DNA from: Synechococcus sp. PCC 7336
GTDB taxonomy: Bacteria; Cyanobacteriota; Cyanobacteriia; Thermostichales; PCC-7336
Length of the DNA stretch: 64,000 nt
Assembly: GCF_000332275.1 (NCBI RefSeq)
Contig: NZ_CM001776.1
Coordinates: 62,001-126,000 of the forward strand
Direction: 5' to 3'
This document shows positions 1 to 7,831 of this stretch, one piece after another (the first letter of the stretch is position 1; every line of letters starts with the position of its first letter). The notes below the pieces were generated by a model. The model saw nothing but the letters and a program-made list of their open reading frames with translations, searched no databases and was not told the origin of the DNA. Made by a program: the position numbers and the translations under genes.

Positions 1-1
1 A

Positions 2-211
2 CCGAGAGAGGCGATCGTCTACGACTTGGTCTATATTCCCAAACCGACGGCGTTGCTCAAATATGCTGCTGCCCGCGAACTCGTTGCCATCGACGGGTTA
101 GAGATGTTGGTACAGCAGGGGGCGATCGCCCTGTCCCTGTGGCTGGGCGGGCGAGAGGTGCCGGTGGAGGTGATGCGTCGAGCGGCTTTGGCCCATCTCG
201 GGCTGGATTAA
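2..211 (+). CDS. aroE: Shikimate dehydrogenase, C-terminal part (partial)
   Basis: This is the 3' end of a gene that enters from the left edge; the frame is open from base 2. AroE reduces 3-dehydroshikimate to shikimate with NADPH in the shikimate pathway. The visible 69 residues match the family's C-terminal region: the stretch IVYDLVYIPKPTALL corresponds to the conserved D-x-x-Y-x-P-x-x-T-x-L-L segment, and DGLEMLVQQGAIAL to the conserved nicotinamide-side helix. The TTG at base 26 is internal and not a start. Its stop codon overlaps the stop of the convergent glycosyltransferase gene by three bases, so the two transcripts meet tail to tail. Confidence 0.85.
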   Translation, partial: PREAIVYDLVYIPKPTALLKYAAARELVAIDGLEMLVQQGAIALSLWLGGREVPVEVMRRAALAHLGLD

Positions 212-1107
212 GCCGATTCTTGCTGGGGCTGCGAGGTCGATTCGAGCGGATCTTGCCGATCTTGCTGCATGTGCAGTTCCACCAGCTTGGCATCGACTAA
301 AAAGCGGAACCAGAAGGATTGCAGAACGTGGAAAATCAAGCCTGCCCGCCCATCTAAAAAGCCGAGACGCAGGAAGTAGCTGTAGAAGAAGAAGAGAAAC
401 GGACGCAGTAGAGGCGGGCTCTTGTACCAGATATTATTTTTGAGCCAGCGCTTTTTCATGCGGATGTCCCCGCGCAGAGTCGCCGGTAACGTTTGGGCCT
501 CCTCTTTGGCCTGGGAGATCCTGCGGTTGACTTCGGCGGCTTCGGCAGTGGACCAGCGGTTGTGGGAGGCGGTCCAGGTTTCGAGGCTAGTGAGCTGCAG
601 ATCTAACATCGTGCCTGCGAGTTTGCGGGTGGCTCCCGGCACAATGTAGTGCTGGTCGTAGAGACGTTCTTCACACTGACCGCACTTGGCCCGAAACAGG
701 CGCAGGTGCCAACTGGGATTGATGTTGCCGTAGCGAATGGGTTTGCCTAGAAAGTAGGAGAGCCGCCGAATCAAGTAGCCATCCACATCGGGCTCTGAAT
801 CGCTGGCCTTCAGTTGGCGAATACTGGCCGCCAGTTCGGGCGAGATTACCTCGTCGCTGTCGAGATGCAAGACCCAATCCTCTGGGGCCAAGTTGGCATA
901 GTCCTGAGCCCAGTTGCGCTGTTTGGAATAGTTTTTGAATTCGTGTTGCACCAGCTCGCAGCGATAGGAGCGAACGATATCGAGGCTGCGATCGCTGCTG
1001 TAGGAGTCCACTACCAGAATGCGCGCAACCAGTTCCTGACAGGATTCGATCACCTGGGCGATCGAAGCTTCGGAATTAAACGTCAAAACAATGGCAACGA
1101 TATTCAT
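208..1107 (-). CDS. Family 2 glycosyltransferase (WaaE/KdtX-like)
   Basis: This 299-residue protein is a GT-A fold sugar transferase that probably adds a sugar to a lipopolysaccharide or other surface glycan at the cytoplasmic membrane. The N-terminus (MNIVAIVLTFNSE) and the DSYSSDRS segment are the nucleotide-sugar binding start of GT2 enzymes. DWVLHLDSDEVIS contains the DxD-type metal site, and QRNWAQ is typical of the WaaE/KdtX subgroup. The C-terminal third is basic and aromatic, with a likely membrane-associated helix (LLRPFLFFFYSYFLRLGF). It is the last gene of a minus-strand run with the acyltransferase and GT4 genes upstream, 19 bases after the acyltransferase stop. The acceptor sugar cannot be read from the sequence. 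Confidence 0.85.
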   Translation of the reverse strand: MNIVAIVLTFNSEASIAQVIESCQELVARILVVDSYSSDRSLDIVRSYRCELVQHEFKNYSKQRNWAQDYANLAPEDWVLHLDSDEVISPELAASIRQLKASDSEPDVDGYLIRRLSYFLGKPIRYGNINPSWHLRLFRAKCGQCEERLYDQHYIVPGATRKLAGTMLDLQLTSLETWTASHNRWSTAEAAEVNRRISQAKEEAQTLPATLRGDIRMKKRWLKNNIWYKSPPLLRPFLFFFYSYFLRLGFLDGRAGLIFHVLQSFWFRFLVDAKLVELHMQQDRQDPLESTSQPQQESA

Positions 1108-1126
1108 ATGCGCCTTCTAGACATCA

Positions 1127-1717
1127 TTAGCAATCGATCGCTTCTAGGACTCCCTCAAACTGGCGAGGCTTGACGGGCTTGCAGGGATTGCCCGCGCAGA
1201 CTTGCCAGGAGGGTAAATCTTTAGTGACCACCGAACAAGCCCCCACTAAAGCTCCGTCCCCCACCGTCAGTCCCGGCAGCACAAATGTTCTAGCCCCTAA
1301 GAAGACATCCTTACCGATCGCAATTTTGGCGGTCATGAGGGGATAGCTACGGATGGAGAAATCGTGGGTGCCCGTACATAAATAACATTCTTGAGCGACA
1401 ACAGTCCGTTCTCCCAGTTCAATTTCGCCGAGGGAATAGAGATTGGCCCGATCGCCGATACAAGCGCGATCGTGCAAAGTCACATGCCAGGGGATTTGAA
1501 TGCGGGCTCTTTGGTGGACAAAGACCGACCCCATCACTTTGCAGCCAAATCGTTTCAGCACCCAGACTCGCCAGCGATTCAGGGGTTTTGGCGTCCAGCT
1601 ACACAGCAGCGTCCAGCAGGTGGCCCACAACAGCACTCGCAAGCGATGGTGCAGCGGCCAAGGGGAATTGAGGGAATGCTTGGATGCGTGAGTTTGGAAT
1701 TGAGTAGCGTCCATCAT
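1127..1717 (-). CDS. WcaF-like hexapeptide-repeat acetyltransferase
   Basis: The 196-residue product is a left-handed beta-helix acyltransferase of the colanic-acid WcaF type, which acetylates a sugar in a polysaccharide precursor using acetyl-CoA. The N-terminal 60 residues are rich in Trp and Arg (HHRLRVLLWATCWTLL), as in WcaF proteins. From residue 75 onward hexapeptide-type turns follow (IGDRANLYSLGEIELGERTVV, IGKDVFLGARTFVLPGLTVGDGALVGACSVVTKDL). CTGTHDF supplies the catalytic His region and AGNPCKPVK is the usual C-terminal acetyl-CoA contact. It lies between two glycosyltransferase genes on the same strand, 19 bases from the upstream one, so it probably modifies the same glycan. The substrate sugar is unknown. 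Confidence 0.85.
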   Translation of the reverse strand: MMDATQFQTHASKHSLNSPWPLHHRLRVLLWATCWTLLCSWTPKPLNRWRVWVLKRFGCKVMGSVFVHQRARIQIPWHVTLHDRACIGDRANLYSLGEIELGERTVVAQECYLCTGTHDFSIRSYPLMTAKIAIGKDVFLGARTFVLPGLTVGDGALVGACSVVTKDLPSWQVCAGNPCKPVKPRQFEGVLEAIDC

Positions 1718-1736
1718 GACCCACTAACTGCTTGCA

Positions 1737-2918
1737 TTATCTGACGTCGGCGATCGCTTCGCACTGGTCAGGTGTTCCCTCGATCGCCGCGACTAGATCG
1801 CGGGCGGCCTGACTGATTTCAAATCGCTTGAAAAAACTTTGCTGTGCCAGTGTTTGCATCTGTCGTCGTTCGGACTCATCCAGAGCCAGCCACTGCTGCA
1901 ACAATTGCAGGGTGCCCTCCAGCGTGTCCTCCGCTGCCAGCCCCGCCCGATCTGCGACAATTTCCCGCCAGATGTTCACCTGTGTGGAGATCAGCACGGG
2001 AACTTGACAGGCCATCGCTTCCACCACGGCAATGCCGAAGTTTTCTTGATGGGAGGGTAACACAAAGGCTTCAGCAGCTCGTATCGCCCCCCATTTGGCA
2101 TCATCCGACAACATCCCAGTCCAGGTAATGCGGGCGGCAATCCCCAACTGTCGGGCTCGTTCCTCAAGCTGCGCTTGCCAGTCCACTTTGTCCGGTCCTG
2201 CCATCACTAGGTGCAAGCGATTGTCGCTGCTGGCGACTGTGGCAAAGGCTTCAATTAGCAGATCGCAGCCTTTTTTGGGGTGGATGCGACTGAGGAATAG
2301 GAGTAAGCGGCGATCGCGCAGTTGTGGGAAGCGATCGAAGAATGCCTGTTTCTGCCGTTCTGGCTCATTGGGAGGGGTGCGGGTGCCGTAGTTCACCACC
2401 ACTTCGTTGCAGTGGTAAAGCCCAAACGATTCTCGTGCCAATTGCCGTTCCTGCTCGCAGGTGAACAACACCGCCCGAGCATCCCGCAGGACGCGATATT
2501 CACCCCAAGGCCAGTACAGCCATTTTTTCAGGTGTTTGAGGGGATAGCGTCGCTTGAACCAGGGGTCTAACATGCCGTGGGGAAAGACAAAATAGGGGAT
2601 ATCGCGATCGCGCAGCACCTGCCAGGTGCCGAAGCCGCTATACTGCCACAGCCCCCGCACGATCGCGCAGTCGTAGTGGCCGACATTGGCCTGCAGCCAA
2701 GGTACGAACTTGGGGGCATAGGCATAACTGGTTTTCCCCGGTCCCAAAGCATAAACGGGGTAGTCTAAAGCCTGCAGCCAAGGGGCATCGGGGGCGTCTA
2801 GGCTGGCGAGTTCGATCTGGTGGCCCAGATCGGACAGAGCGCGGCTGGATTGACGCACATTTTCGGCGGGGCCGCCGCCGTCAGGATCGAGGGAGGTGAT
2901 GATTTGTAGAATTTTCAT
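1737..2918 (-). CDS. GT4-type (GT-B fold) glycosyltransferase
   Basis: This 393-residue protein has the two Rossmann-like halves of retaining GT-B glycosyltransferases. The N-terminal half starts with MKILQIITSLDPDGGGPAENV, the glycine-rich acceptor-side loop. The C-terminal half has FLSRIHPKKGCDLLIEAF and the E-x7-E type motif in EAFVLPSHQENFGIAVVEA, which binds the nucleotide-sugar donor. It begins the first minus-strand glycan run and is 19 bases upstream of the acyltransferase. A terminator-like hairpin at 3026-3054 lies upstream and would separate this run from transcription coming through the insertion element and Uma2 gene. Donor and acceptor are not known. Confidence 0.88.
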   Translation of the reverse strand: MKILQIITSLDPDGGGPAENVRQSSRALSDLGHQIELASLDAPDAPWLQALDYPVYALGPGKTSYAYAPKFVPWLQANVGHYDCAIVRGLWQYSGFGTWQVLRDRDIPYFVFPHGMLDPWFKRRYPLKHLKKWLYWPWGEYRVLRDARAVLFTCEQERQLARESFGLYHCNEVVVNYGTRTPPNEPERQKQAFFDRFPQLRDRRLLLFLSRIHPKKGCDLLIEAFATVASSDNRLHLVMAGPDKVDWQAQLEERARQLGIAARITWTGMLSDDAKWGAIRAAEAFVLPSHQENFGIAVVEAMACQVPVLISTQVNIWREIVADRAGLAAEDTLEGTLQLLQQWLALDESERRQMQTLAQQSFFKRFEISQAARDLVAAIEGTPDQCEAIADVR

Positions 2919-3025
2919 GGCGATCGCGGGGCTTGTCCTATTTAACTTTCCAATGGTTTTCTAGCAATGACATGACTTGGAATGAAAAAAAGTACAGGTA
3001 AGAGTAGATTGACCCTCCTTCAAAA

Positions 3026-3054
3026 ACCCGACCTAGCTGAGGCTGAGGTCGGGT
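3026..3054 (-). terminator. Rho-independent terminator read on the minus strand
   Basis: ACCCGACCT (3026-3034) and AGGTCGGGT (3046-3054) form a perfect 9-bp stem with an 11-base loop. On the minus strand the stem is followed directly by TTTTTG, as expected for an intrinsic terminator. It would stop minus-strand transcripts coming from the Uma2 gene or the IS before the glycosyltransferase at 2918. Confidence 0.7.
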
Positions 3055-3270
3055 GCAAGTGAGTTGAATGGAAGGTTAGAGCTCGACTTTAGCAATATGG
3101 CTCATTGCTTCCCAGTTGTCGTCGATCGCCGTCCAGATAGAGTGGTGCTCTCAGTATGGCTCGGACCAACCTGGGCGGCCCCTTTGCAACAGGATTAAAG
3201 TGGCCAAACGGCACATTGCTTTGACCTGAGTTCGATGGCGCTGCATTGCCCTCACCCCCGGCCCCTCTCC

Positions 3271-3280
3271 CAATTTTGGG
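3271..3280. repeat. 10-bp target-site duplication, left copy
   Basis: CAATTTTGGG lies immediately before the IS left end. The identical decamer follows the right end at 4772-4781. The uninterrupted repeat copy at 19.3 kb contains it once, which confirms duplication on insertion. Confidence 0.93.
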
Positions 3281-4771
3281 CTATCCATTAGGCACAAGTC
3301 GATGGAGAGCTTACTGTGACTGGATTATAAACTGCAGTAGAGACTGAAGCAGTTGTAGCCGGAGGGAGAGAAACCATGCAAGATTGGGTCAGCCAAGAAA
3401 TCAACCCGATCCACTTCGCCGATTTGCGACATGCAAAGCGGTTGGGGCAGATCGTCACAGACTTGAGTGAGCAGCCCACAGCGAGCGTGCCTCAGGCGAG
3501 TGGGAATGCCTCAGTGGCCCAAGGAACCTATCGATTTTGGGCCAACCCGAAGGTGAGCACGAGCAGCATTCTGGACAGTCATCGTGATGGAGTGGTCAGG
3601 CGGGCCCTCACGGGCAAGACGGTGCTGGCCATTCAAGACACAACGGATTTCGACTTCACCACTCACCCCCAGACCGAAGGGCTGGGCTTCATCAATCAAA
3701 GCCATCAACAGGGAATCAAAGTCCACAGGTTGTTTTGCGGTGAGCGGCGAGGGAGAACCCTTAGGTCTGTTGAGTCAATTCATCTGGAATCGCAAACAGC
3801 GGCGCGGGAAGAAAGAAAAACGCTCAGTGACTCCCATCGAGCAAAAGGAAAGCTATCGCTGGATAGCAACTCTCGCAGCCGTAGAGCGAGAGCTCGCGGG
3901 CCAAGAGCAAGTGGTTCATATTGGCGATCGAGAAGCAGACATCTTCGAACTGTTTGCCCATCCCCGTGCGGACAACAGGGAGTTACTCATCCGCGCAAGG
4001 CACAATCGCAAACTTAGCCACGAGCTGGGCAAGTTCATCCCCACCCTCGAACAAGCCCCAGTCTTGGGAGCGATGAGCCTGCAAGTGCAGCGTAATCCCA
4101 AGCGAGCGGCCCGCATTGCCCAGTTGCAGGTGCGGGCGATGGCGGTGACGCTGGAGGTGCCATCGCATCACCTCAAAGCCGCGAGCTTAGAGCCCGTGCG
4201 CCTCAATGCCATCTTCGTGGAAGAAACCGTCCCCCCTGATGATGGCGCTCAGCCGATTCGCTGGGTTCTGCTGACCAGCTTGCCAGTTGAGAGCTTCGAG
4301 CAGGTCTGTCAGTGCATCCGCTGGTATAGCTACCGCTGGCTGATTGAGCGGTTTCACTTCACCCTCAAAAGTGGCTGTGGCATCGAACAGCTCCAACTGC
4401 AAAGCTATGAGCGCTTGCTCAAGGCTCTGGCAACCTACAACGTTGTAGCTTGGCGATTGATGTGGCTGACCTACCGCGCTCGACTCACCCCGCAAGCCTC
4501 CTGTGAGCTCGTTTTACAGCCTGCTGAATGGCGGCTGTTACGACGCAAGTTTGTGCCGAAAAGTCGCTCTCAAAAGCCACCCACTCTGCAACAGGCAATG
4601 CTGTGGATTGCTCGATTGGGAGGCTTCTTGGCTCGCAAGGGCGATGGCAACCCTGGATTGAAGACGCTTTGGCGAGGGCTGACCAAACTCCACCATTTGC
4701 TTGAAGGGGCTCAACTGGCTTCTCAAAGCTAGTGCCTGTCTATGGTTCAGCTACTTTTGCCTAATGGATAG
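3281..4771 (+). mobile_element. IS4-family (Tn5/IS50-like) insertion sequence, 1491 bp
   Basis: The ends are inverted repeats: CTATCCATTAGGCACAAGT at 3281-3299 matches the complement of 4753-4771 in 18 of 19 positions. A 10-bp target duplication (CAATTTTGGG) flanks the element, within the 9-12 bp range of IS4 elements. Inside is one transposase gene, disrupted by a frameshift, and nothing else. The element has landed in the central palindrome of a dispersed repeat; the copies at 19.3 and 49.2 kb show the empty site. With both ends intact it could still be moved in trans if an active relative exists in the genome. Confidence 0.93.
3376..4732 (+). pseudogene. Frameshifted IS4/Tn5-type transposase
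   Basis: The reading frame that starts at ATG 3376 (MQDWVSQEINPIHFADLRHA) codes for the N-terminal DNA-binding part and the first catalytic Asp region (TVLAIQDTTDFDF). Around 3728 the homologous sequence moves to the next frame and continues to 4732. Removing one G from CACAGGTTGTTTT restores KVHSCFAVSGEGEPLG, the expected family sequence. Downstream, HIGDREADIFELF holds the second Asp, and YRWLIERFHFTLKSGCGIE is the Y-(2)-R-(3)-E-(6)-K signature of IS4 transposases. About 451 residues would be made if repaired. A single-base insertion is more likely than programmed frameshifting, because no slippery run is present at the site. Confidence 0.92.
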
Positions 4772-4781
4772 CAATTTTGGG
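4772..4781. repeat. 10-bp target-site duplication, right copy
   Basis: CAATTTTGGG directly follows the IS right end and matches 3271-3280 exactly. Confidence 0.93.
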
Positions 4782-4973
4782 AGAGGGGAGCAACAGCCTC
4801 AAACCCGCAATCTACCGTTCTGTTCCCCTTCCCCCAAAATTACGGCTGACGCCACGCTTCGCGAGGGGGGAAGGGGTTAGGGGATGGGGGCCAGACACCT
4901 GCCAAACGGCACATTGCTTTGACACGGGTGGATTAAAGCGGCTGGAAATTATTGGGATTGGTATTTTCACGAG

Positions 4974-5888
4974 TTAGAGCGTATTTGGATCGATTCCCTT
5001 CTGTCGGAGTTTGTTCAGCAAGTGTTCGCGCAACTGTCGTTCCCGTTCGGCCCGTTGACTTTCCTGCTCAGCTCGCTGGCTCTCCTGCTCGGCCCGCTGG
5101 CTCTCCTGCTCGGCCCGCAAAGCTTCCTGCTGAGCCAGTAATGCTTCCCGTTCAGCGCGCTGGCTTGCCTGCTGAGCCTGTCGCAATGCTTCTCGTTCAG
5201 CGCGTTGGCTTGCCTGCTGAGCCCGTAAAGCCTGTTCAGCCCGCAAAGCTTCCTGCTCCGCCCGCAGGTTCTCCCGCTCGGCAACCTCTGCAGGTGCCGT
5301 CAATCGATTCCCCTCTCGATCGTACCAGTACAGCCACTCTCTCTGGCAATTTCTGTAGGTGCCAAACTCTCTGCCCAAGCCCAGGCCAATCTCGGGCAAC
5401 CAAACGGGATCGCCCTCCAGCAAGACATAGCGATCGCCTTCCAATCGGTAAATCTCTAGGGGCTGACGCCGTTTTCGCCTGCAGTAAACGGGATTGTAGA
5501 TGACGTAGTACAACACTCCGATACTGGCGTAGTCTGCCAGCTTGGAACCGTACTCTTGCCCGTAGCTGCGAGAGACGTATTCCACCACCAGAAGCGGGAG
5601 TGCGCCCTCATGCCAGACCACATAGCTCTGTCTGCCGTCCGAGCGATCGAACTGTTCCACCCCCAGACTCAAAAACCCATCCGGGACAATAGCAGGTGTA
5701 TTGAGTTTGTAATAAACCCCTAAGTTGATGCCCCAGAACCAATCGCTGCGATCGCGCCAGTGCCAAGCGAGGATGTCGCCCAGGAGGCTGGCGACGAGCG
5801 TTTGCAATTCGCTATCCACAGGGGCAAAGTCAGTTTCGGGCAGTTCGTCTTGAGTGGGGAGGTGTTGCCGGGGGTTGAACTGTACCAT
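4974..5888 (-). CDS. Uma2-family (DUF820) protein with long C-terminal coiled coil
   Basis: Residues 1-185 match the Uma2 family, a PD-(D/E)xK nuclease-fold group greatly expanded in cyanobacteria whose role is unknown. Visible motifs are AIVPDGFLSLGVEQ (acidic metal site), LPLLVVEYVSRS (E of the core strand) and SKLADYASIGVLYYVIYNP. From about residue 205 to 290 the chain becomes highly charged, with repeated blocks built on RAEQESQ, RAEREAL and AQQA, a predicted single long alpha helix or coiled coil. The DNA there is correspondingly repetitive. The 304-residue length exceeds the usual Uma2 length of about 190 because of this tail. The gene stands alone between the IS region and the polysaccharide genes. 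Confidence 0.85.
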   Translation of the reverse strand: MVQFNPRQHLPTQDELPETDFAPVDSELQTLVASLLGDILAWHWRDRSDWFWGINLGVYYKLNTPAIVPDGFLSLGVEQFDRSDGRQSYVVWHEGALPLLVVEYVSRSYGQEYGSKLADYASIGVLYYVIYNPVYCRRKRRQPLEIYRLEGDRYVLLEGDPVWLPEIGLGLGREFGTYRNCQREWLYWYDREGNRLTAPAEVAERENLRAEQEALRAEQALRAQQASQRAEREALRQAQQASQRAEREALLAQQEALRAEQESQRAEQESQRAEQESQRAERERQLREHLLNKLRQKGIDPNTL

Positions 5889-6030
5889 CAGGCCCGCTCC
5901 GCGCCGATCTCACTCTATCGTAGCGCTAGCTGCAGTGTCGCTCCAGCCGAGCGCGCTAAACGGGTTACCTGCGATTGAACCAGGCCGAACGGAGGGGCGG
6001 GGTTCAAAAACGGGTCTTCTTGGGAGTCAG

Positions 6031-6699
6031 TCAATCCACAAAGCCGCGCTCCCGCGTGAAATACGGCAGCTGCGGATCTAACTCCTTCACCGCCGTGGCG
6101 GGAGTACCGCCGTAAAGCTGGTATGGCGTCTCGAAAGACTTATTCAAGAGGGATTTTGCCCCCAGAACGGAGTAATTGGGCAGTTGCGAGCCCCCCAGTA
6201 AGACGCAGTTGGTGCCCACAAAACAATAGCTGCCAATGTTGATGGGGGCACAGGATTGCCGGTTTTCCGCTAAATCGATGCTGTGGGTGAGAATTTGGGA
6301 GGCAAAGCCGGCGAAGGTGGAAAAACTGCCGATGCGAACGGCGTCGGTGCAATCGATGATGTGGCGATTGGTAATGGCGGCGTGGTCTTCCAAGACCAGT
6401 TGAGGCTTGCGATCGCTTTGACGGACGAAATGGTTTTTGTTGTCGGAAGGAAACCCCGTAATCCAATTGCCGCGACCGATTCTGGCAGATGCCCCCAGTT
6501 TGACCAAATCGAGGTTTTTACAGACGGTCAGATGGCTGATGGACGAGCCTGCAGCCATTTCGAGCCGCTTGGGCAAAACAAGTGCCAATCCAATCCGGGC
6601 TGTGGGATGAATCTCGAAGCCAAACCCGCAACACAACAGGCGGCGGCGCAGAGGCCAGGGCAACAGCCAACTGAGCAGGGTTAGCAGGACTTTCAACAC
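6031..6699 (-). CDS. Hexapeptide-repeat acyltransferase of the glycan cluster
   Basis: A start at GTG 6699 gives a 222-residue protein. The frame is open up to 6813, but that extension lies inside the preceding gene and has no family character. The chosen GTG has GAGGAG eight bases upstream and overlaps the preceding stop in TGTTGA fashion. The N-terminus (VLKVLLTLLSWLLPWPLRRRLLCC) is hydrophobic and could anchor the protein. A left-handed beta-helix follows (IHPTARIGLALVLPKRLEMA, LVLEDHAAITNRHIIDC, CFVGTNCVLLGGSQLPNYSVLGAKSLLNK, YGGTPATAVKEL). It probably acylates a polysaccharide sugar. Acyl donor and substrate are unknown. It is the last gene of the second minus-strand run. Confidence 0.8.
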   Translation of the reverse strand: MLKVLLTLLSWLLPWPLRRRLLCCGFGFEIHPTARIGLALVLPKRLEMAAGSSISHLTVCKNLDLVKLGASARIGRGNWITGFPSDNKNHFVRQSDRKPQLVLEDHAAITNRHIIDCTDAVRIGSFSTFAGFASQILTHSIDLAENRQSCAPINIGSYCFVGTNCVLLGGSQLPNYSVLGAKSLLNKSFETPYQLYGGTPATAVKELDPQLPYFTRERGFVD

Positions 6700-7820
6700 G
6701 ATGTCAGCTCCTCGTAGAGTGCAACATATTCGGCCACCATCCGATCGGGCTCGAACCGCTTGACATTCTCCAATCCCCGACGCACGTATTCCGAACGCAC
6801 TTGAGGCTCGCAAAGCTGTAACACAGCCTCGCCAAAGGCCGCCCGATCGTCAATCGGGCAGACCATTCCAGCCTCGCCCACCACTTCCGGCAGGGCAGTG
6901 CGATCGCTACAAATCACGGGACAGCCGCAGGCTTGTGCCTCGATCGCAGGCCAGCCAAATCCTTCTGACTTGGAGGGAAACAGCAGGGCAAATGCGCGGT
7001 TGTAGAGGGCTTCCAAACAGTCGTTAGAGGGTTTGGGGACTTGCACGACGCGATCGCTCAACTGGAGGTGCTGCACCATCTCAGACAGGGATTCATTGAG
7101 GGGGGCACCGGCAAATACGAGATTGCCCGACCAGCGATCGCAGATGTCGGCAAAACTCTTCAGTAAACCGTCGCGGTTTTTGCGCGGCAGGTTGGAGCCC
7201 ACGTGGAGGAGGAAGGGCTGGGAGCGATCGAGCTGCTCTAGGGTGGAGAGTCTGCCCTCCACCTGTTCGGGAGGGAGTTGCCGGTAGTTGTGGTTCAAGG
7301 CGTTGAGGATCGTGCGGATTTGGCCCCGAGGGTTGTGCTGACCCACCCAAGTTCGAGCGTCATTGGCCGTATATTCGGAGACGCAGGCGATCGCCCGCGA
7401 TCGCCGCAGCCCCGACAAGATCCACCGCTGCAGCAGCTTGCCAGCAAATGAGGCCGAACAGGCAGCCTCCGCATCCCCCCAGGCCCCTCGAATCGCGAGT
7501 AAATCGTGGCAGGTGATGACATGGGGAATGTTCTGCAGAACCCCAACATAGGCAGCGTTGGAATGATCGCAAATATGAACCACATCCGCCCAATCGAGCT
7601 GGCCTCGCAACTGCTGTGGAAAGATTGCAAACTTATCGATATAGCCCAACCATTTATTCCATCCGGTCGGAGCCGCATCTTTGGCCGCAAACCTGGGCTC
7701 GGGGTAGATGGGGCGAACCTCGTGCCCCAGCCGGACTAAGCCCTCCTGCATCATGCGGGCAAAGCGCCGCATACTCTCCTGGCGATCGGGAGGGTAGTTA
7801 GCCACGAGCAAAACATTCAT
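6693..7820 (-). CDS. GT4-type glycosyltransferase
   Basis: This 375-residue GT-B fold enzyme starts MNVLLVANYPPDRQESMRRFARM, the acceptor-side loop of GT4 enzymes. The central part has VVHICDHSNAAY and HVITCHDLLAIRG, as in mannosyl/glucosyltransferases of the WbaZ/MtfB type. The donor half shows FLLHVGSNLPRKNRDGLL and the E-x7-E region ALLFPSKSEGFGWPAIEAQACG. It overlaps the start of the next acyltransferase by seven bases and follows the O-antigen polymerase-like gene by 11 bases, so it belongs to a translationally coupled operon. The sugar transferred cannot be stated. Confidence 0.88.
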   Translation of the reverse strand: MNVLLVANYPPDRQESMRRFARMMQEGLVRLGHEVRPIYPEPRFAAKDAAPTGWNKWLGYIDKFAIFPQQLRGQLDWADVVHICDHSNAAYVGVLQNIPHVITCHDLLAIRGAWGDAEAACSASFAGKLLQRWILSGLRRSRAIACVSEYTANDARTWVGQHNPRGQIRTILNALNHNYRQLPPEQVEGRLSTLEQLDRSQPFLLHVGSNLPRKNRDGLLKSFADICDRWSGNLVFAGAPLNESLSEMVQHLQLSDRVVQVPKPSNDCLEALYNRAFALLFPSKSEGFGWPAIEAQACGCPVICSDRTALPEVVGEAGMVCPIDDRAAFGEAVLQLCEPQVRSEYVRRGLENVKRFEPDRMVAEYVALYEELTSC

Positions 7821-7831
7821 CAGGATAGTCG

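Larger units (their letters stand above)
3224..4910 (+). repeat. MITE-like dispersed element, copy A, split by an IS
   Basis: Bases 3224-3280 plus 4782-4910 (186 bp) match the elements at 19281-19467 and 49192-49377 in reverse orientation. The left end reads ACCTGAGTTCGATGG and the right end GACACCTGCCAAACGGC. Both sides are followed by the same 11 bases ACATTGCTTTG (3213-3223 and 4911-4921), which look like a target duplication. That identity extends to a perfect 23-bp direct repeat (3203-3225 and 4901-4923), so the left flank also carries part of an element end. The element contains a long palindrome made of CCCCTCTCCCAA and its complement, and the IS has inserted in that palindrome. Confidence 0.8.

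Noticed and set aside
3584-3730. Separate start at ATG 3584 for a second transposase protein
   Set aside because: The sequence before the frameshift in this frame is not homologous to the family; the two frames are one gene split by a single base.
3726-3732. Programmed frameshift in the IS transposase
   Set aside because: No slippery heptamer or stimulatory structure is seen, and IS4 elements normally encode the transposase in one frame.
5040-5275. CRISPR-like or VNTR locus
   Set aside because: The repetition follows the amino-acid repeats of the coiled coil in the Uma2 gene and units are not identical.
4952-5503. Plus-strand frame with PARPAGSPARP repeats
   Set aside because: It is the antisense of the repetitive coiled-coil part of the Uma2 gene, whose frame is a known family.
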